A DNA stretch of 64,000 nucleotides from Marivirga tractuosa DSM 4126 (GCF_000183425.1 NC_014759.1:2263001-2327000), one strand, 5' to 3'. Positions 29,239 through 38,220 are shown, numbered from the stretch's first letter. Made by a program: numbers and translations. The notes: generated from the sequence alone by a model not told the origin.

Positions 29239-30540
29239 TTATTGCATCCCGGCCATTAAAACTTCTTCTTCACTTTCAGGATAAGGGATTTTATCCAATT
29301 TAGATTTTACAAATCCTTTATAACGATTGAAATTAGATAAGTAATCTTCTTTAATAGGTTCAGAAGGCGGTAAATCTACTTTCATGGCATCCACCTGTCT
29401 TCCATTTTTCCAAAAACGGTAGCATAGATGAGGCCCAGTGGCTAATCCTGTTGATCCAACATAGCCAATCAATTGACCCTGCTTTACTTTTCCTCCTGGT
29501 CTAATGCCACTTGCAATACGTGACATATGCAAATACTGAGTTGAATATGTAGCATTGTGCCGGATTTTTACATTTCTCCCATTATATTTTTCATATTGTG
29601 CCTTGGTAATCACTCCATCGCCCGCTGCATAAATTGGCGTGCCATTTGGCGCAGCATAGTCAGTTCCTAAATGAGCCTTATATCTCTTTTGGACTGGGTG
29701 ATACCGCTTTGCAGTATACCTTGAACTAATTCTTGTAAATTTTACTGGATAACGTAAAAATGCTTTTCTTAAACTTTTACCTTCTTCATCAAAATAATCA
29801 ACTCCATCGCCTTGGTCAAATGCAATGGACAAAAACGGATTGTTATAATGCACTAGTTCGGCTCCTATTATTTCTTCTATCCCTACAGGTGTTCCATCAA
29901 TAACCCTTTCTCTATACAGTACTTTAAATTGGTCTCCTGGATAAATTTTAGTGAAATCAATTTGCCATCCATACATATCGGCCACTAAATCGACCAATTC
30001 TGGAGTGCCTCCATTGTTCAAAATTTCTTCGTAAAGAGAAGAACTAATTGTTCCACTAATCGATTTTTCCTCGATTGTAACAGGTCTTTTCTCTACATAA
30101 ACCTTTATTGAATCTTTTAAATTGAAAACCACATATTCTTCAGGGTTTGGCTCGTAAACCAGCGCTTTGGCTGATGGAAAAGAATCCTCCTCCTGGTAAA
30201 TGACAGTATACTTTTTATTAGGAGCTATTTTCCTAACATCAAACACATTTTTGGATAAATTGGCTAACTGAAAAATAGTTTGGTGTGATACATTGTAGGC
30301 TAACAAAATATCAGAAATACTTTGATTCCGTTTTACGGCATGTTCCTCTACTTGAAAAGAATCTACTACCATACCATACAAAATAGTAGGAGCCATCTGT
30401 AAAGGTTCAGAGGCTAAAGAATCTGACGTTGTCTCAATTTTGGATTGAATTTCTCCTATTGAATTATATTCAAATGTGTAAAAATAAGCTAGCGACATGA
30501 CAGCCAAAACAACGACTGTGCTCAGTATTTTTCTCATCAT
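29239..30540 (-). CDS. M23-family peptidoglycan endopeptidase, membrane anchored
   Basis: 433 residues: an N-terminal TM anchor (about 5-22), a LysM/OapA-like region (about 65-120, NQSISDILLAYNVS), a middle region like that of MepM-type proteins (about 165-260), and an M23/LytM peptidase domain (about 275-385). Active-site residues: zinc ligands His290 and Asp294 (HLGTD), His338 (YLHMS), His371 in GPHL; the position of the third zinc ligand, normally the second His of HxH, is Cys373 (HLCY, codon 29424-29422). I recall the HLCY/HVCY form in other Bacteroidota M23 proteins, so this may be a lineage variant. The likely role is cutting peptidoglycan cross-links during growth. Confidence 0.85.
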   Translation of the reverse strand: MMRKILSTVVVLAVMSLAYFYTFEYNSIGEIQSKIETTSDSLASEPLQMAPTILYGMVVDSFQVEEHAVKRNQSISDILLAYNVSHQTIFQLANLSKNVFDVRKIAPNKKYTVIYQEEDSFPSAKALVYEPNPEEYVVFNLKDSIKVYVEKRPVTIEEKSISGTISSSLYEEILNNGGTPELVDLVADMYGWQIDFTKIYPGDQFKVLYRERVIDGTPVGIEEIIGAELVHYNNPFLSIAFDQGDGVDYFDEEGKSLRKAFLRYPVKFTRISSRYTAKRYHPVQKRYKAHLGTDYAAPNGTPIYAAGDGVITKAQYEKYNGRNVKIRHNATYSTQYLHMSRIASGIRPGGKVKQGQLIGYVGSTGLATGPHLCYRFWKNGRQVDAMKVDLPPSEPIKEDYLSNFNRYKGFVKSKLDKIPYPESEEEVLMAGMQ

Positions 30541-30780
30541 TTTATTCTCACCTATTATTTGCTGATTGCAATATTATTATATTTTATTAAAAACCAATGG
30601 ATTAGCTACAATATTTTAAAGTAATGATTTAAAATTTAAAGCATTTAATTGATATTTTTCTAAATGTAAAAACAAATTACGGCTTAGCTATGGGTAAATC
30701 ACATAAATTTTTAATCATTTTATCCCTTGTTAGAAAATAATTTAAAATCTATGATTAATATCAGTTTAAATCAAATTAAA

Positions 30781-32856
30781 TCAATACGACCCGAAATATC
30801 TTCTGATAAACCATTCACCAAAAACCAAAATGAAAATTAATAAATAAGGGATTATGTTTTGGGTAAGTGGTACGGTTTCACTTTCCCCGCTAAGTACTCT
30901 AGAATATTCTTTAGCATTTAAATAATCGCGTAATTCATTTGTTTGGCTGGAATTAAAAAATTGACCTTGATTTTTATCTGCCACTCTTTCCAATAGTTTA
31001 AAGTTGGCTTGAAGATTTTGACTTTCCATATCAAACTCTTCCACTACAAATTGCCCCATACTTTCAAATCCTTTACCTTGAATCTTGGTAGATGCGGTAT
31101 ATTCATAAATTCCGCCAGGCAAATTTCCAAGTACAAAGTCTGGCTTCAATCGGTCGGGGGTGAATTCATAATTAAAAACACTATCTTCTGAAGATTTCAA
31201 TTGCAATTGAACTGGAATTCCATATATGCGATCATACACTTCATTGTACATCTCTACTTGAAACTCAAGCTTTTCATTATCAGCAAAAGCCTCTTTTTTT
31301 GGAAACACTTTAAAGCGGTCTTTCTGATTTTTTGCTGTTAAATAACGAATGCTTTTCATCACCCAATCATCAAAAAAATCGTGGCCTTGGGTGTTTAGAA
31401 ACTCCACCATACGCCAAATCCTGAAATTTTGGACTAAGAGTGTTGCTTGTCTAATGTCATTATTGTTATAAAAAACAAAAACAGGCTCTTCTGTATTAAC
31501 ATTCCCTACCCTTTTAAGGAATAGTTCTCTTGACAAAGGATGAAAATCATGCTTTGCAAATGGCATAGAAACAGGCGGCAAATCTCCCAACACCTCTTGC
31601 TGCTCATTACTCAATTCAAACAAGTCAAAATTTGAATTGACAACCGCAAAGGCTTCATCTGATTCTGAAGAAGGTGTCAGATTCACAGATTCATTCAATT
31701 CATTGTGTCGTCTAATATTCAATTTTGGGCCTGTAATAAACCATAATGGCATCTCCGAAATTTTCAACCTCCTTATTTCAGCATCGAAAGAATTAGCTAT
31801 GTTGGGAAGATGGAATAAAATTGCAAGATCGTACTCCTCTATATTTTTAATTTGATCCTCACTGATTCCGGCAATAGCCAAAGTGAAATCATAATTTTGA
31901 TTTCCTTCTATGGCTGCAGAAAGAGCCTTAATATCTGGGTGAGGATATGGAGCTAAAAGTAAAATATTCTTTTTCCCTTCCACAATATTGATGTAGGCAT
32001 TTTTAGTATTATTCTGAGCATTGAATTCATCTTCCAAAACTTCCACCTCCACTTTATAATCCTGAAAGCCTGTTTTTTTTGCATCTACTAGAAATTGAAC
32101 TGTCGACACCTGTTGTTCATTTTCAAATTGAATTGTTTTTTGGGCAATTACCTCGCCATTATTGCGTAGAAACACCCTAGTGTTTCTACCCGAAAAGCCT
32201 GAGTGCAGAATATCTGCTTCTATAGGAAACTGATTACCCTCGTAAGCTACCTTATTATATCTAATTTGTTGTAAATTAATATCCTTCTTTTGGGTTGTAT
32301 CTCCTAAGCCAACTGTGGATAATTGAAAAGGAAATGCATAATAATCTGGAGAAATGCCTTGATTATAAATTCCATCTGAAAAAAGGATGACTTCAGAGAT
32401 CAGGTCATTATCAAAATTCTCGGCTACATTTTTAATTGCAGCATTTAGAGGGCTGGTTTTCCTCCCATTTTGGATACTGTCCTGCCCAGACAAATCATTC
32501 CCGTCTAGATCTATGACAGGAATATCAACTCCTTTTTCTTTTTCTAAGTCAATCCGGAGCGCTTGCAAATTTTGCCAATAAGATTGTAAACCGCTTTCGC
32601 TTTTATCAACTGACTCGGAATCATCCCAAAGAAATACGATTTTGGATGGTTCTGAAGTAGTTTTCTGAATACTTAAAAAAGGTTCTAAAAAAAGATAGCC
32701 AATCAGACTCACCACCAAAAAGCGTAACGCAAAAAGTACCTTATTCCATACTGGAGTCCAAGGTTCTTTTTTACGACTATACAGCAAGTAAGCGTAAGCT
32801 AAGCCCAGAACTAAACATAAAATAAGCCAATAAGGAGAGTAAGCAGTTTTTAACAT
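30781..32856 (-). CDS. Membrane protein with VWA-like domain
   Basis: 691 residues with two N-terminal TM helices (about 9-27 and 39-60), an extracytoplasmic region and one C-terminal TM helix (about 668-686, NIIPYLLIFILVFGEWF). A VWA-like domain starts at about 72: MIDAS-type DxSxS is present as Asp78-x-Ser80-x-Ser82 (WDDSES) and a second acidic site as FSDGIYNQG. Around 290-380 a glutamine-amidotransferase-like fold is suggested (ILLLAPYPHPDIKALS, YDLAILFHLPN) without catalytic residues. This BatA/BatB-like layout is common in Bacteroidota but the function is not established. It is followed by comB 74 bases after its start side is left behind; no tight operon is evident. Confidence 0.7.
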   Translation of the reverse strand: MLKTAYSPYWLILCLVLGLAYAYLLYSRKKEPWTPVWNKVLFALRFLVVSLIGYLFLEPFLSIQKTTSEPSKIVFLWDDSESVDKSESGLQSYWQNLQALRIDLEKEKGVDIPVIDLDGNDLSGQDSIQNGRKTSPLNAAIKNVAENFDNDLISEVILFSDGIYNQGISPDYYAFPFQLSTVGLGDTTQKKDINLQQIRYNKVAYEGNQFPIEADILHSGFSGRNTRVFLRNNGEVIAQKTIQFENEQQVSTVQFLVDAKKTGFQDYKVEVEVLEDEFNAQNNTKNAYINIVEGKKNILLLAPYPHPDIKALSAAIEGNQNYDFTLAIAGISEDQIKNIEEYDLAILFHLPNIANSFDAEIRRLKISEMPLWFITGPKLNIRRHNELNESVNLTPSSESDEAFAVVNSNFDLFELSNEQQEVLGDLPPVSMPFAKHDFHPLSRELFLKRVGNVNTEEPVFVFYNNNDIRQATLLVQNFRIWRMVEFLNTQGHDFFDDWVMKSIRYLTAKNQKDRFKVFPKKEAFADNEKLEFQVEMYNEVYDRIYGIPVQLQLKSSEDSVFNYEFTPDRLKPDFVLGNLPGGIYEYTASTKIQGKGFESMGQFVVEEFDMESQNLQANFKLLERVADKNQGQFFNSSQTNELRDYLNAKEYSRVLSGESETVPLTQNIIPYLLIFILVFGEWFIRRYFGSY

Positions 32857-32930
32857 ATCAGTTGGCTAATTTTATCATTTATCATCATTATTAAAAAGAA
32901 TTTTTATAAAGCTTTCAAGCAGTGCTGTTT

Positions 32931-33641
32931 TTAGGTAGTTAAAGCCACCAAAGCCTTTCCCGATAAATACGGGACTACATCATAAATACTTTCCTGAATA
33001 CAATAAGAAATATCTTTTTTAACATTCAACTTGGCCAATCTTTTTGCATGAGAAGAATCTTCCATATACTTTATCATATCTTTTCGAGCTGTCAAATACA
33101 TTGCTTCTGCTGCTAATGGAGCATCGCAGGCAAATTGGAAATCACTTTTTAATTGATGGCAAAGTGCTCCAGCAAAAAGTGTATCTTCTAAATTAAATTT
33201 TCCTTTCCAGCCTGCACATAATACTATAATGTCTTCCTCTTTGTTTTTAAGATAGTTGGTTACAGCTTCTAAATTCAAAAAAGCCCCAATCAGAACTTCT
33301 TTTGCTTTTAGGCTTTTTGATATGGCAAGTGTTCCATTAGTGGTAGTAACCGCTACCTTTTTACCTTGCACTTTTTCATCCATATATTCAAAAGGGGAAT
33401 TTCCCATATCAAAACCTTCTGCTTTGCTTCCGTTTCTTTCTGCTGCAGCCAAATAACCTGTCTCCTGCAAAGCTTTGCATTCCTCTAAAGTTGCTACTGG
33501 CACGATTTCTTTAACGCCATTTGCCAATCCGCTCACCATACAGGAAGTGGCGCGCAAAATATCCACCACCACTACAATCTTATTCTCCAGTTCATATTGG
33601 TGCAATAGGTCTGGCGTTAAGCAAACATCTATATTCTTCAT
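32931..33641 (-). CDS. comB: 2-phosphosulfolactate phosphatase (ComB family)
   Basis: 236 residues, full length for the family. Recognisable segments are VVVDILRATSCM, AAERNGSKAEGFDMGNSP, VAVTTTNGTLAI and VLCAGWKGKFNLEDTLFAGAL, which make the ComB fold with its Mg2+-binding Asp residues. In methanogens the enzyme removes phosphate from 2-phosphosulfolactate in coenzyme M synthesis; in Bacteroidota it occurs without the coenzyme M pathway, and may serve sulfolactate or sulfonolipid-related metabolism (inference, no other such gene is in the window). It is transcribed leftward towards the VWA-like gene, 74 bases apart. Confidence 0.88.
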   Translation of the reverse strand: MKNIDVCLTPDLLHQYELENKIVVVVDILRATSCMVSGLANGVKEIVPVATLEECKALQETGYLAAAERNGSKAEGFDMGNSPFEYMDEKVQGKKVAVTTTNGTLAISKSLKAKEVLIGAFLNLEAVTNYLKNKEEDIIVLCAGWKGKFNLEDTLFAGALCHQLKSDFQFACDAPLAAEAMYLTARKDMIKYMEDSSHAKRLAKLNVKKDISYCIQESIYDVVPYLSGKALVALTT

Positions 33642-33860
33642 TATTTGGATTTAACTGAGTTGAAATGCAAAAATTGCAAATAAATTTGAATTTATCCCTC
33701 TAAGAATCCTTTCATTCGAGTTTGAGTTGTTTGTAACCTCAAGCCATCTCAATCTTTCCAGCCAAATTCTGGTCAGCCTTTGGCTTAAAATAAATTAAGG
33801 ATTAAATCCAGAAAAAGCTAAATATATCTTCCAGTTAAATGTAGCAAATTACTGTTTACT

Positions 33861-34037
33861 TTTAGGTCCGAAGGGCTGATATATCATAAGGTATGGTGAA
33901 AGCCCTACATAAAATAATCTGGCTACAAAAGCCCTGAAAGGGTGCAATATTACGCCCTTTCAGGGCTTTGGAGTGAGTTTGTTTATAACACAGGGCTTCA
34001 CCCTGTGTTATAATATGACGTCCTTTCAGGACTAAAA
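33861..34037. repeat. Interspersed repeat with two perfect hairpins
   Basis: Two strong hairpins lie side by side: AAAGCCCTGAAAGGG (33928-33942) pairs with 33955-33969 (15 bp, 12-base loop), and TTATAACACAGGG (33983-33995) pairs with 34001-34013 (13 bp, 5-base loop). The outer edges, tttaggtcc at 33861 and the complement of aggactaaa at 34028-34036, form an imperfect terminal inverted repeat. A 62-codon minus-strand frame runs through it but its composition follows the palindromes, so I do not call it a gene. I recognise this as a repeat type widespread in Bacteroidota intergenic regions; genome copy number could not be checked. The rest of the 33642-34247 gap holds only a short GCGTC-AAA-GACGC hairpin (34147-34159). 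Confidence 0.75.
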
Positions 34038-34247
34038 AAATAAAAATCACTCAAGTAAGATAAGAATTTAAAAAGGATTCAATTTCATACAAAGCTTAAC
34101 TTAATGATATCAACAGTGCGGGACAGGTTATGCGAGACCTTTTAAGCGTCAAAGACGCCTGCTAACATATTTTCTTTTAAGAATAGTCTCTGGAAAATAA
34201 AAAGCAACTTCTAAATATATCCGAATAGGTAAACCCGTCATTTTCAT

Positions 34248-34255
34248 TAATTTTG
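34248..34255 (+). promoter_or_regulatory. Candidate -7 box for the ABC importer operon
   Basis: TAATTTTG fits TAnnTTTG. A start of transcription about 6 bases downstream would fall at or next to the ATG at 34262 of the nine-codon leader ORF. No riboswitch fold was recognised between it and the first gene. Confidence 0.45.
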
Positions 34256-34261
34256 CGGTCA

Positions 34262-34291
34262 ATGAACAGCTTATTATTCCGGTATAAATAG
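34262..34291 (+). CDS. Possible nine-codon leader ORF upstream of the ABC importer
   Basis: ATG at 34262 opens a short frame, MNSLLFRYK, that ends at TAG 34289-34291. Its last base is the first base of the GTG start of the binding-protein gene (TAGTG), the layout of translational coupling. It also sits immediately after a TAATTTTG box, so the transcript could be leaderless at this ATG. It may be chance; there is no protein evidence. Confidence 0.3.
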   Translation: MNSLLFRYK

Positions 34292-35439
34292 TGAAATTCG
34301 TGCAAAATATTAAACAGCTATATATTAAACTTTACTTCCTAACTGCGATATTGTTTACAATAGCTTGTGATGCCCCTAAAGAACAGTCTGATGTTCAAAA
34401 AGGGAAAGAGCTGATTCAATATAGTCAAAACCTAAGCATAGAGGAATTTGCAGATTATTATAAAGTGAAAGTAATTCAAGCTGCTTCTCCTGACAGCATT
34501 CAATTCAATTATATATTCTATAGAAATGAGAAGCCTGAGATAGAAGCTGATGCCTTTATTTCAATTCCCATTGAAAAAGTAGTTTGTCTTTCCACCAATC
34601 ATTTACCTGCATTTACAGCACTGAATAAAAGTGAAACTGTAGTTGGCTTTCCAGGAATTCAATATATTTATGAAGAAGCTTTGCTAGCCTCCGCAAATAA
34701 TGGAGGTTTAAGAGATGTAGGACAAAAAAGCGGTGTAAATATTGAAGTTTTGATGAGTTTACAGCCTGATTTGGTTATGGGCTACACCATGGGTAGCAGC
34801 TTTGAACAATTAAAACCAATCCAAAAATCAGGAATTCCAGTGATTTTAAATGCTGATTATCTGGAAAACAGCCCACTAGGTAGAGCAGAATGGCTTAAAC
34901 TTACCGCAGTTATCCTCGATAAATATAATGAAGGAGACAGCCTCTTTACAAGTATTGAAGAAAATTATCTAGCCACTAAAAAAATAGCTGAAAAGGCGAA
35001 TCAAAAGCCTTCTGTTATGACTGGAGTGATGTACGGAGATGTTTGGTATGTTCCAGGTGGCGAAAGCTTTGCTGCCAAATTTATTGAAGATGCTGGCGGA
35101 AAATATTTATGGTCGGATAATCCAAAAACTGGCAGTATAGAATTAAGCTTTGAATCGGTTCTAGAAAAAGCTAAAAAAGCAGATTTCTGGATTGGAGCAG
35201 CTTCTTTTACTAAATTAGAAGAATTGAAAAACAGCAACACCAACTATTCATTATTTGATAGCTTTGAAAATGGAGAGATTTATTCCTACACTAAAAGAGT
35301 CAACAAAAACGGAGCTAATGACTTTTTAGAATCTGGTTATATGCGACCTGATTTAATCCTGAAAGATTATTTAAAGATTTTGCATCCTTCCTTATTACCT
35401 GAAGGAGAAAGCACCTATTTCCAGCCATTGAAGCCTTGA
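34291..35439 (+). CDS. ABC transporter substrate-binding lipoprotein (BtuF/FecB type)
   Basis: 382 residues starting with GTG. Signal sequence ends in a lipobox (FTIAC), so the protein is a lipoprotein. The rest is a class III periplasmic binding protein (Peripla_BP_2): VVCLSTNHLPAFTALNKSETVVGFPG, then VEVLMSLQPDLVMGYT, and GKYLWSDNPKTGSIELSFESVLEKAKKADFWIG. Members capture iron-siderophores, haem or cobalamin. The permease starts within its stop codon (TTGA, 4-base overlap) and the ATPase overlaps the permease by 8 bases, so the three genes are one operon. No cobalamin riboswitch is visible, and a Fur-family gene lies downstream, which slightly favours an iron-type substrate; this remains open. 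Confidence 0.88.
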   Translation: MKFVQNIKQLYIKLYFLTAILFTIACDAPKEQSDVQKGKELIQYSQNLSIEEFADYYKVKVIQAASPDSIQFNYIFYRNEKPEIEADAFISIPIEKVVCLSTNHLPAFTALNKSETVVGFPGIQYIYEEALLASANNGGLRDVGQKSGVNIEVLMSLQPDLVMGYTMGSSFEQLKPIQKSGIPVILNADYLENSPLGRAEWLKLTAVILDKYNEGDSLFTSIEENYLATKKIAEKANQKPSVMTGVMYGDVWYVPGGESFAAKFIEDAGGKYLWSDNPKTGSIELSFESVLEKAKKADFWIGAASFTKLEELKNSNTNYSLFDSFENGEIYSYTKRVNKNGANDFLESGYMRPDLILKDYLKILHPSLLPEGESTYFQPLKP

Positions 35440-36458
35440 AAACATTGACAAAATATCAATTGATTATGATACTGCTACCAATCTTGGCAGTAATTTTTGT
35501 ATTGTCAATTAGTTTAGGCTCAGTAGTTATTCCATTTAGTGAAATATTGGAAATACTGTTGGGGAATGGCTTGAAGGATAGTGCCAATTATCACATTATT
35601 CAATCTTACCGCTTGCCCAAGGCTCTAACTTCTATGTTTGCTGGTGCGGCACTAGGATTCGCAGGCTTACAAATGCAAACGCTTTTTAGAAATCCTTTAG
35701 CAGGACCTTTTGTTCTAGGAATTAGTTCTGGAGCAAGTTTGGGGGTGGCAATTTTAGTTTTATTAGGCGTTGGTGTTAATGGCGCTTTTGCTTATTGGGG
35801 AATGGCAATAGCTTCTATTATTGGCTCTTCTGCCGTTTTACTTTTGGTGGTTTTGGTATCAATACGTTTGAAAGATAGTATGTCCCTCCTATTGGTGGGC
35901 TTAATGTTTGGAGCATTTACTTCCGCCATTGTTAGCATAATGCAATATTTCAGTACTGCAGAAGATATACAAAATTTCCTATTTTGGACATTCGGAGCGA
36001 CTGGCAATTTGAGTTGGGAAGAACTGCAAATTTTCATTCCTGTTATCATCATTGGAATTTTATTAGGTTACTGGCAAGCCAAACCATTAAATGCCTTATT
36101 GATGGGTGAAAATTATGCTCAAAGCATGGGTTTAAGAATTCAATATGTGAGATTATTTTTAGTCATTTCTACCAGTATTTTGGCGGGAATAGTTACCGCC
36201 TTTTGTGGTCCTATAGCTTTTCTGGGCTTAGCTGTGCCGCACATAAGCCGGATCATTTTCAAAACTTCTAATCATTTTATCCTTGTTCCATCAACTTTAC
36301 TTTTAGGGGCTTGCCTATTGTTGATTTGCGACTTAATTGCTCAACTGCCAGGCATTGATTTAATCTTGCCTATCAATGCCGTCACCTCCTTATTTGGAGC
36401 ACCAGTCGTGATTTGGCTAATTTTAAGAAGAAAAAATATAAGCAAGAATTTTGGATAA
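35436..36458 (+). CDS. ABC transporter permease, FecCD/BtuC family
   Basis: 340 residues with about ten TM helices and the family landmarks YRLPKALTSMFAGAALGFAGLQMQTLFRNPLAGPF-type segment near 55-90 (seen as RLPKALTSMFAG and QMQTLFRNPLA) and GPIAFLGLAVPHISRI near 258-273, where the ATPase docks. The start is TTG at 35436, overlapping the stop of the binding protein by 4 bases; an ATG at 35466 is a possible alternative that removes ten residues. It forms the membrane channel of the importer with the genes on either side. Confidence 0.92.
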   Translation: MKTLTKYQLIMILLPILAVIFVLSISLGSVVIPFSEILEILLGNGLKDSANYHIIQSYRLPKALTSMFAGAALGFAGLQMQTLFRNPLAGPFVLGISSGASLGVAILVLLGVGVNGAFAYWGMAIASIIGSSAVLLLVVLVSIRLKDSMSLLLVGLMFGAFTSAIVSIMQYFSTAEDIQNFLFWTFGATGNLSWEELQIFIPVIIIGILLGYWQAKPLNALLMGENYAQSMGLRIQYVRLFLVISTSILAGIVTAFCGPIAFLGLAVPHISRIIFKTSNHFILVPSTLLLGACLLLICDLIAQLPGIDLILPINAVTSLFGAPVVIWLILRRKNISKNFG

Positions 36459-37212
36459 TCTCAACTCGATATTGACCCTTTCTCAACTTTCTGTTGGCTA
36501 CAAAAATGGTCAAGAGAAAAATGTCTTGATGGAAAATCTAAATCTGGAAATTCCAAAAGGTAAATTCATTGCGTTGCTGGGAGCAAATGGAGTAGGGAAA
36601 AGCACGTTGATTCGTACCCTTGCCAATCTTCAAAAACCTTTGTTCGGAAAAATATTACTTGCAAAAAGAAATATCAATGAATACGATTCCAAAGAACTTG
36701 CCAGACAAATAAGCTTGGTTCTGACTGATAGAATTCAAGGTGGAAATCTCAATATGCGAGAATTAGTTGAAATGGGAAGATATCCACATACCAACTGGAC
36801 AGGTAAATTAAGAAGTCATGATCATGAAAAAGTAGAAGAAGCCATCCATCTTTGTGCTATTGGTTATTTGAAAGATGCCAATATTTTCGAAATAAGTGAC
36901 GGTCAATTACAAAAAGCTATGATTGCAAGAGCACTGGCTCAAGACGGAGATCTAATGCTATTGGACGAACCCACTGTACATTTGGATGCTAATAACCGTT
37001 TTGCTGTAATGGAATTACTAAGAAAATTAGTTGATGAAACACAAAAGTCTGTTTTAATGAGTACTCATCAGGTAGAAATGGCACTCAAAATGTCTGATGA
37101 GCTATGGCTTGCAAATTGTGGGGAGAATATAATAACAGGATCACCTCAAGAATTAATTTCACGAAAGGAAATTGAAAGAACATTTCCTTATTTACAGAAA
37201 TTGAAAAACTGA
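36451..37212 (+). CDS. ABC transporter ATP-binding protein (FecE/BtuD type)
   Basis: 253 residues. Walker A is GANGVGKST (about 45-53), Walker B is LMLLDEPT, the switch His is in MSTHQVEM. The signature motif reads ISDGQ rather than LSGGQ, a variant found in some importer ATPases. The start codon is TTG at 36451, inside the permease gene (8-base overlap), because the next in-frame ATG would remove the beginning of the nucleotide-binding fold. It powers the importer formed with the two preceding genes. Confidence 0.9.
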   Translation: MDNLNSILTLSQLSVGYKNGQEKNVLMENLNLEIPKGKFIALLGANGVGKSTLIRTLANLQKPLFGKILLAKRNINEYDSKELARQISLVLTDRIQGGNLNMRELVEMGRYPHTNWTGKLRSHDHEKVEEAIHLCAIGYLKDANIFEISDGQLQKAMIARALAQDGDLMLLDEPTVHLDANNRFAVMELLRKLVDETQKSVLMSTHQVEMALKMSDELWLANCGENIITGSPQELISRKEIERTFPYLQKLKN

Positions 37213-37405
37213 ATACTAAATAAAAGCCCTTTTGAGAGAAAAAGAGCACAGGAAGTCATTATGAATAGTTATAAAAACTCCCTATAGCCACAGATTGATT
37301 TTTTTATAAAAATGTTACATCCGTTATTTAATCGACCGCCTATCTTAAAAAAATCCAAGAATTATAATTAATTTTGAAGTTTTACAACGTACTATCAACT
37401 AAACC

Positions 37406-37795
37406 GTGAGAAACTTTTTTAACAAGACTATTAAAATCAGCGAAGAGAAATACTATCTGAAAGTTGTCAGTGAGGGCGATCGTTCTGATTTTGGTGTAGT
37501 TCTGCGAAATGCTGAAAAAATTCATAATGCAATTCAATCTTCAAAAAAAGAACTAATCCTATTAGATTACACTAAAACTATATTCAAAATGCCCCACAAC
37601 GAAGCTTTCAACTTGCTGAAAGTTTTCGAATTAAAATTAACTGATTTCAGAAAAGTTAAGATGGCTATTATCATTAATGCTAGAACTGAAGAAATTGGTA
37701 GTTTCTGGGCTTCTATTTGCCAAAAAAGAGGATTTGATTTTAAAATTTTTCAGGATACAGAGGAAGCCGAAAGCTGGCTCCTTGCGAAGGATTAA
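37406..37795 (+). CDS. STAS/SpoIIAA-like small cytoplasmic protein
   Basis: 129 residues from a GTG at 37406; no ATG is available before about residue 54. Predicted alternating strands and helices (LILLDYTKTIFKMPHNEAFNLL, KMAIIINARTEEIGSFWASICQKRGFDFKIF, EEAESWLL) match the SpoIIAA/STAS-like fold of the many small Bacteroidota proteins of this kind. No function can be assigned. Its 3' end overlaps that of the Fur-family gene on the other strand by 4 bases. Confidence 0.6.
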   Translation: MRNFFNKTIKISEEKYYLKVVSEGDRSDFGVVLRNAEKIHNAIQSSKKELILLDYTKTIFKMPHNEAFNLLKVFELKLTDFRKVKMAIIINARTEEIGSFWASICQKRGFDFKIFQDTEEAESWLLAKD

Positions 37796-38220
37796 TTTAG
37801 CTGGCATTCTTTGCAAACCCCATTCATTGTATAGCTTATGCTGTTCAATTGGTATCCATTTTCTAATTGAACATCAGGAATTTTTACATCCTCCAAGCAG
37901 TAAGTTTGATTACATTCTTCACAAATAAAATGGGCATGTTTGTCTTGATGAACGTGTTCAGGGCAACTATCAGAACAAATAGCGTAGCGCATATTACCAT
38001 TTGGATCAGGAGTTTGATGCAAAATCCCATTTTCTTCAAAAGAATTCAAAGCTCTATAAATCGTCACTCTATCATGACTTGATTTTAAGTCTTTCTCTAT
38101 ATCATTAACAGATAAAGCATGTTTCGAACCCATGAAAATCTGAAGCATTTCCAAGCGGATCTGCGTTTTACGCAAACCATTAGATTTCAATATGTTTTCT
38201 GCTTTCACTGTGGTTTCCAT
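37792..38220 (-). CDS. Fur-family transcriptional regulator
   Basis: 142 residues, standard Fur length. The winged helix is at about 10-85 (RKTQIRLEMLQIFMGSKHALSVNDI, HDRVTIYRAL). The dimerisation half has the regulatory His-rich cluster HVHQDKHAHF (89-98) and two CxxC pairs, Cys100-Cys103 and Cys136-Cys139, which bind the structural zinc. Family members control iron, zinc or peroxide responses; which one cannot be read from the sequence. It is convergent with the STAS-like gene and next to the ABC importer operon, so it may regulate it (inference). Confidence 0.88.
   Translation of the reverse strand: METTVKAENILKSNGLRKTQIRLEMLQIFMGSKHALSVNDIEKDLKSSHDRVTIYRALNSFEENGILHQTPDPNGNMRYAICSDSCPEHVHQDKHAHFICEECNQTYCLEDVKIPDVQLENGYQLNSISYTMNGVCKECQLN

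Noticed and set aside
33862..34050. 62-codon minus-strand frame
   Set aside because: It is the translation of the palindromic repeat; no protein-like composition or start signal.
34081..34290. Cobalamin or other riboswitch before the ABC importer
   Set aside because: No conserved riboswitch core or extended paired structure was found in the leader; only a short GCGTC/GACGC hairpin.
36451..37212. ISDGQ signature motif taken as a sign of an inactive ATPase
   Set aside because: Walker A, Walker B and switch His are intact, and departures from LSGGQ occur in working importer ATPases.
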